Positions 22,033 to 24,583 of a stretch of DNA of 24,583 nucleotides are shown here, one piece after another. The DNA is from Saccoglossus kowalevskii (lineage: Eukaryota; Hemichordata; Enteropneusta; Harrimaniidae): NCBI RefSeq assembly GCF_000003605.2, contig NW_003134838.1:374630-399212 (forward strand), given 5' to 3'. The number at the start of each line of letters is the position of its first letter. The first letter of the stretch is position 1. The translations under genes were made by a program, and so were the position numbers. Below the pieces are notes generated by a model that did no database searches, was not told the DNA's origin, and saw only the letters and a program-made list of their open reading frames with translations.

Positions 22033-24278
22033 TCACTCCTGAAAAAAATGGTATCTAAATCAATAACACGTTACTTACCTCTGTATGTCTGGGTATTGGT
22101 GGGCAAAAGAATGATGGAAAACAATTGTACTTGGTGTACAGTGGAGATAGAAGACGCGGGTCTACGTCTTTTGGCCGAGTATATCCTGCAATGTATTCAA
22201 TACAAAATGCATTTGTCATGTACAGAATATAGGTATGTATTCCTAGTGATATAGTGACTTTATCATTAATTCCAAGCAACATGCAAAACATGTGTCGACT
22301 ATGAAATGTTTTGGAATATGACTGAATTATTACCGACTGTTCGAAATTAAAGGCACGATTTCCCTTGTGTTAAAATGTACACTAAGATTGATTTGGTAAG
22401 TAGTAAATAAATTGTGGTGTGTCAAGATTAAATTCGGAAATCGTTGTTATTATTAGTTTGAATAGTGTTGTGCACGTGCTATACATTCCCTCACAATGTA
22501 CCACAAAATACATTGTCAATCCAATATTATCACCTGTCAAAAGCTTACAAGAAGTCCAACAATCAGCACTGTTCATGTTTCCAACAATCCATACCACAGA
22601 TAGGATATTTTCATGAAATCTTTGAATCCATATGACCTGCGTAAATACAACACGACATTGAATATTCAATTCACCAGTAATTCGTTGTTGCCATTTGCTG
22701 TTTAATATATGATGCTTAAAAATTTACAGATTCTCCAACACTATTGTTTAGAATATGTTGGTATACCAGGATTCTTCAATAATAATAGTCATCACAACGT
22801 AACAATTAAACTTACTCAGTTTGTGGGATCGTTGCTAATGTACTAAAATTGACATAGATGGCGTCAGTCTCTACCAGTTCTGTTGTGTACGCCAGAGTTA
22901 CATTGCCACAGTGGCGTTGGACTCGATACAACCAGCAATAGACATCGGCAGAGGTGGGGGACGATATTTATAGAATAAGTTGCCAACGAAAATCATTGCA
23001 ATGACACCTAATCCTGACATTAATCCAATGAAAGCACCCTGGTGAAGGATAACAATTATATACTGATTTGAATTGTTCATGATAATTTAATTGTATAATA
23101 CAATTGTTTATTTGGTGAAAATTTGATTCGTATACGGAATTTAAAACATGCCTTAGAATTAGCACATGGGAAAAGAGTCCAAGCTTGAATACACCAAGAA
23201 CAGGCGCAAGTAATAATCCAGATAGACCGCCTGATAAGATTACTAATGTACCAAATTGTGAAACCAGAAGGACAAACACAATAGCCAAAACGCCGTATAC
23301 AGTAGCTGTAAGTGTAATTTATTATGTGCATGTAGTTAATATGTAGAGAATTAATAAACACAATAATATACAACAAAAAATGTTATTTGTAATATTGCAT
23401 TTTTTAAAATTATTACACTGAAGAACTGTTATTATCAGCACTGTTTGTTGATGAACGAAACATTTTCAGGTCTCAGCGTTCTCCAAGGAATTTGTCCAAT
23501 TGACCAAAAATCGAAGAAAGGAAATTACTGTAGAGAATCTGTATATTTCTAGAAGAGATATGCACATACCTAGAATCTTCAGAATAACTGTAGCTTTTCT
23601 ATCTGAAAGCGTTGTTACGTAAGATGACATTTTCAGTAAGTCTTCGAAAGTCACAGCTGCCAGCGAATTTAGCCCAGATGAGAGTGTGCTGTTCATTAAG
23701 ATATATGCAGAAAATTGTCACGTTTCAGTCTTATTTATTAGCAGATCCTTATATGCAGACTTCGCGCACGCAGTGATACATACTCGGTAGGACATGTTTA
23801 ATTTTTCACCCATTATAAACCGATATCGTGCTTATTGGTACTTGAACACAGTGGCGAGTGTTTTTCAGGTTAATACACACTTACTAACCTCAATGCCCAA
23901 CTCAATGCTGCCGCTATGAAGAGTCCAGCTAGTCCAGGAACATGTTGAAAGTGCTCAACCACAAAGTATGGCATCAACTGCAACAGAAGATTTAGTGTAG
24001 CATATAGTTTTAATTTAATATTTAAAACTTCGTATATATCTATCTGTCACTATAATGTGGAAGACGACGAAAACTGTTGCTGGTCATGTTAACAAAATTA
24101 CCTGCATTCCAAATACATAATATTAGAATGATTATTGATATACTGCTACCACGAACTCACCTGGTCAGGGCTTGATATGAATGGCGAACAAGTTGCATGC
24201 ACTGCATAAATGATTATAGCAGCGAATGCGAGAATAATAACAATAAGTTCCGAGAAGAATAGATGGAGAGGCATCGCT
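22033..24278 (-). pseudogene. SLC5 sodium/solute symporter, 3' half, broken frame
   Basis: Minus-strand exons: 24278-24161, 23977-23889, 23688-23570, 23305-23152, 23038-22902 (or to 22816), 22636-22534, 22185-22079 and a terminal GAG TGA at 22038-22033. Junction phases 0, 2, 1, 0, 2, 1, 0 all match once single-base losses are allowed for. The family are LeuT-fold Na+-coupled transporters. Recognisable pieces: a membrane segment SELIVIILAFAAIIIYAV, then SPDQ-LMPYFVVEHF; LSTLSSGLNSLAAVTFEDLL (the Ser-Thr pair matches the Na2 site of SLC5 proteins); LSDRKATVILKIL; GLLLAPVLGVFKLGLF with PCANSK in the next frame; GAFIGLMSGLGVIAMIFVG; KISYLWYGLLET, stop, TVLIVGLLVSF; YTRPKDVDPRLLSPLYTKY. The ANSKGA and DPRLLSPL blocks are typical of SLC5A8/A12-like carriers. 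Lesions: one T missing at 23171-23174, TGA at 22573-22575, and one T missing at 22539-22542. The 5' half lies beyond the window. It could be a decaying paralogue or a functional gene with assembly errors. Confidence 0.8.
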
Positions 24279-24583
24279 CTGGAGAAAAATACATTTTTTG
24301 TACACATATGCACAGCATTTGCTATGTTATTCCCCAGGCACCCAGTCATAAAAACTGGATGCAAATAAAGATGTGTTAATATAGTACAGAGATTGACAAA
24401 GTTTGAAACTATGTAAATCATTCTAAGCTCGTGTTTTGAAGCTATACATAAATAAAGTATACAGCTGCTGTTCAAACAGTATTGAAGACAAAATCATAAA
24501 TATAGTCTGAAAAGGCACGAGTGAAATATTGGTGATAAAAACATAAATAAGCTATAATACATAAATGATTGACTTTGAATGTG
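24279..24583 (-). other. Intron of the SLC5 gene, to the window edge
   Basis: Lies upstream of the exon with acceptor at 24280-24279 (tttttctccag). No frame here resembles the expected preceding SLC5 segment, so the next exon lies outside the window. Confidence 0.6.

Larger units (their letters stand above)
13945..22035. repeat. Tandem segmental duplication, unit B
   Basis: Second copy of the unit, directly after unit A with only about 115 bp between them. Private additions are a segment at 14030-14280, the local exon-3 duplication, the SINE candidate at 17690-18020, about 1.1 kb at 19400-20545 and a 106-bp piece at 20546-20652. The right limit falls at the last exon of the SLC5 gene, where tattagtttctaatgatc still matches tattagtttttatgatc of unit A. 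Confidence 0.85.

Noticed and set aside
23077-23376. 99-codon ORF on the minus strand as a separate gene
   Set aside because: It is the SLC5 exon read in other frames across a one-base loss; only PCANSK in it is meaningful.

Overview
This is a eukaryotic window: AT-rich, intron-dense, with GT-AG splice sites, microsatellites, transposon remnants and one scaffold gap (218 N, 10706-10923). The protein families, the short exons and the DNA style fit a marine invertebrate, most likely a mollusc or another lophotrochozoan. That assignment is inference. There are no bacterial operons, CRISPR arrays or prophage. Nearly all ORFs above 60 codons are chance; the real coding sequence is in short exons read from splice sites.

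Left flank (1-4700): no secure gene. It holds diverged direct repeats, a strong 56-nt inverted repeat, a family of repeats built round a YY1-like ATGGCGGCC core, and one orphan exon candidate (1017-1143).

Centre (about 4700-22035): two diverged tandem copies of a roughly 8-9 kb segment, unit A (4700-13830) and unit B (13945-22035). Each carries on the minus strand one five-exon gene for a small C-terminally anchored coiled-coil protein of the VAMP/synaptobrevin (R-SNARE) type. Intron phases are identical in the two copies. Copy A encodes about 98 residues and copy B about 118. Neither has arginine at the SNARE zero layer (serine in A, glutamate in B by my alignment). In A the start codon is split by intron 1 (AT|G) and the tail is cut short by TGA where B has TGG. 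B has two versions of exon 3 made by a local 300-bp duplication. The units also differ by insertions: a broken Tc1/mariner element, GC-rich repeats, an (AT)n and an (ATTT)n tract in A; a tRNA-derived SINE candidate, a 1.1-kb block and a 106-bp insertion in B.

Right flank (22033-24278, minus strand): the 3' half of a sodium/solute symporter gene of the SLC5 family, closest in feel to the sodium-coupled monocarboxylate transporters (SLC5A8/A12). Seven coding exons and a tiny last exon can be joined by phase. At least one TGA and two single-base deletions break the frame, and one intron appears to be GC-AG. It is probably a decaying paralogue, or else the assembly carries errors here. Its 3' end lies at the right edge of unit B.

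The best candidate for something not previously described is the tandem pair of fast-diverging, arginine-less VAMP-like genes.
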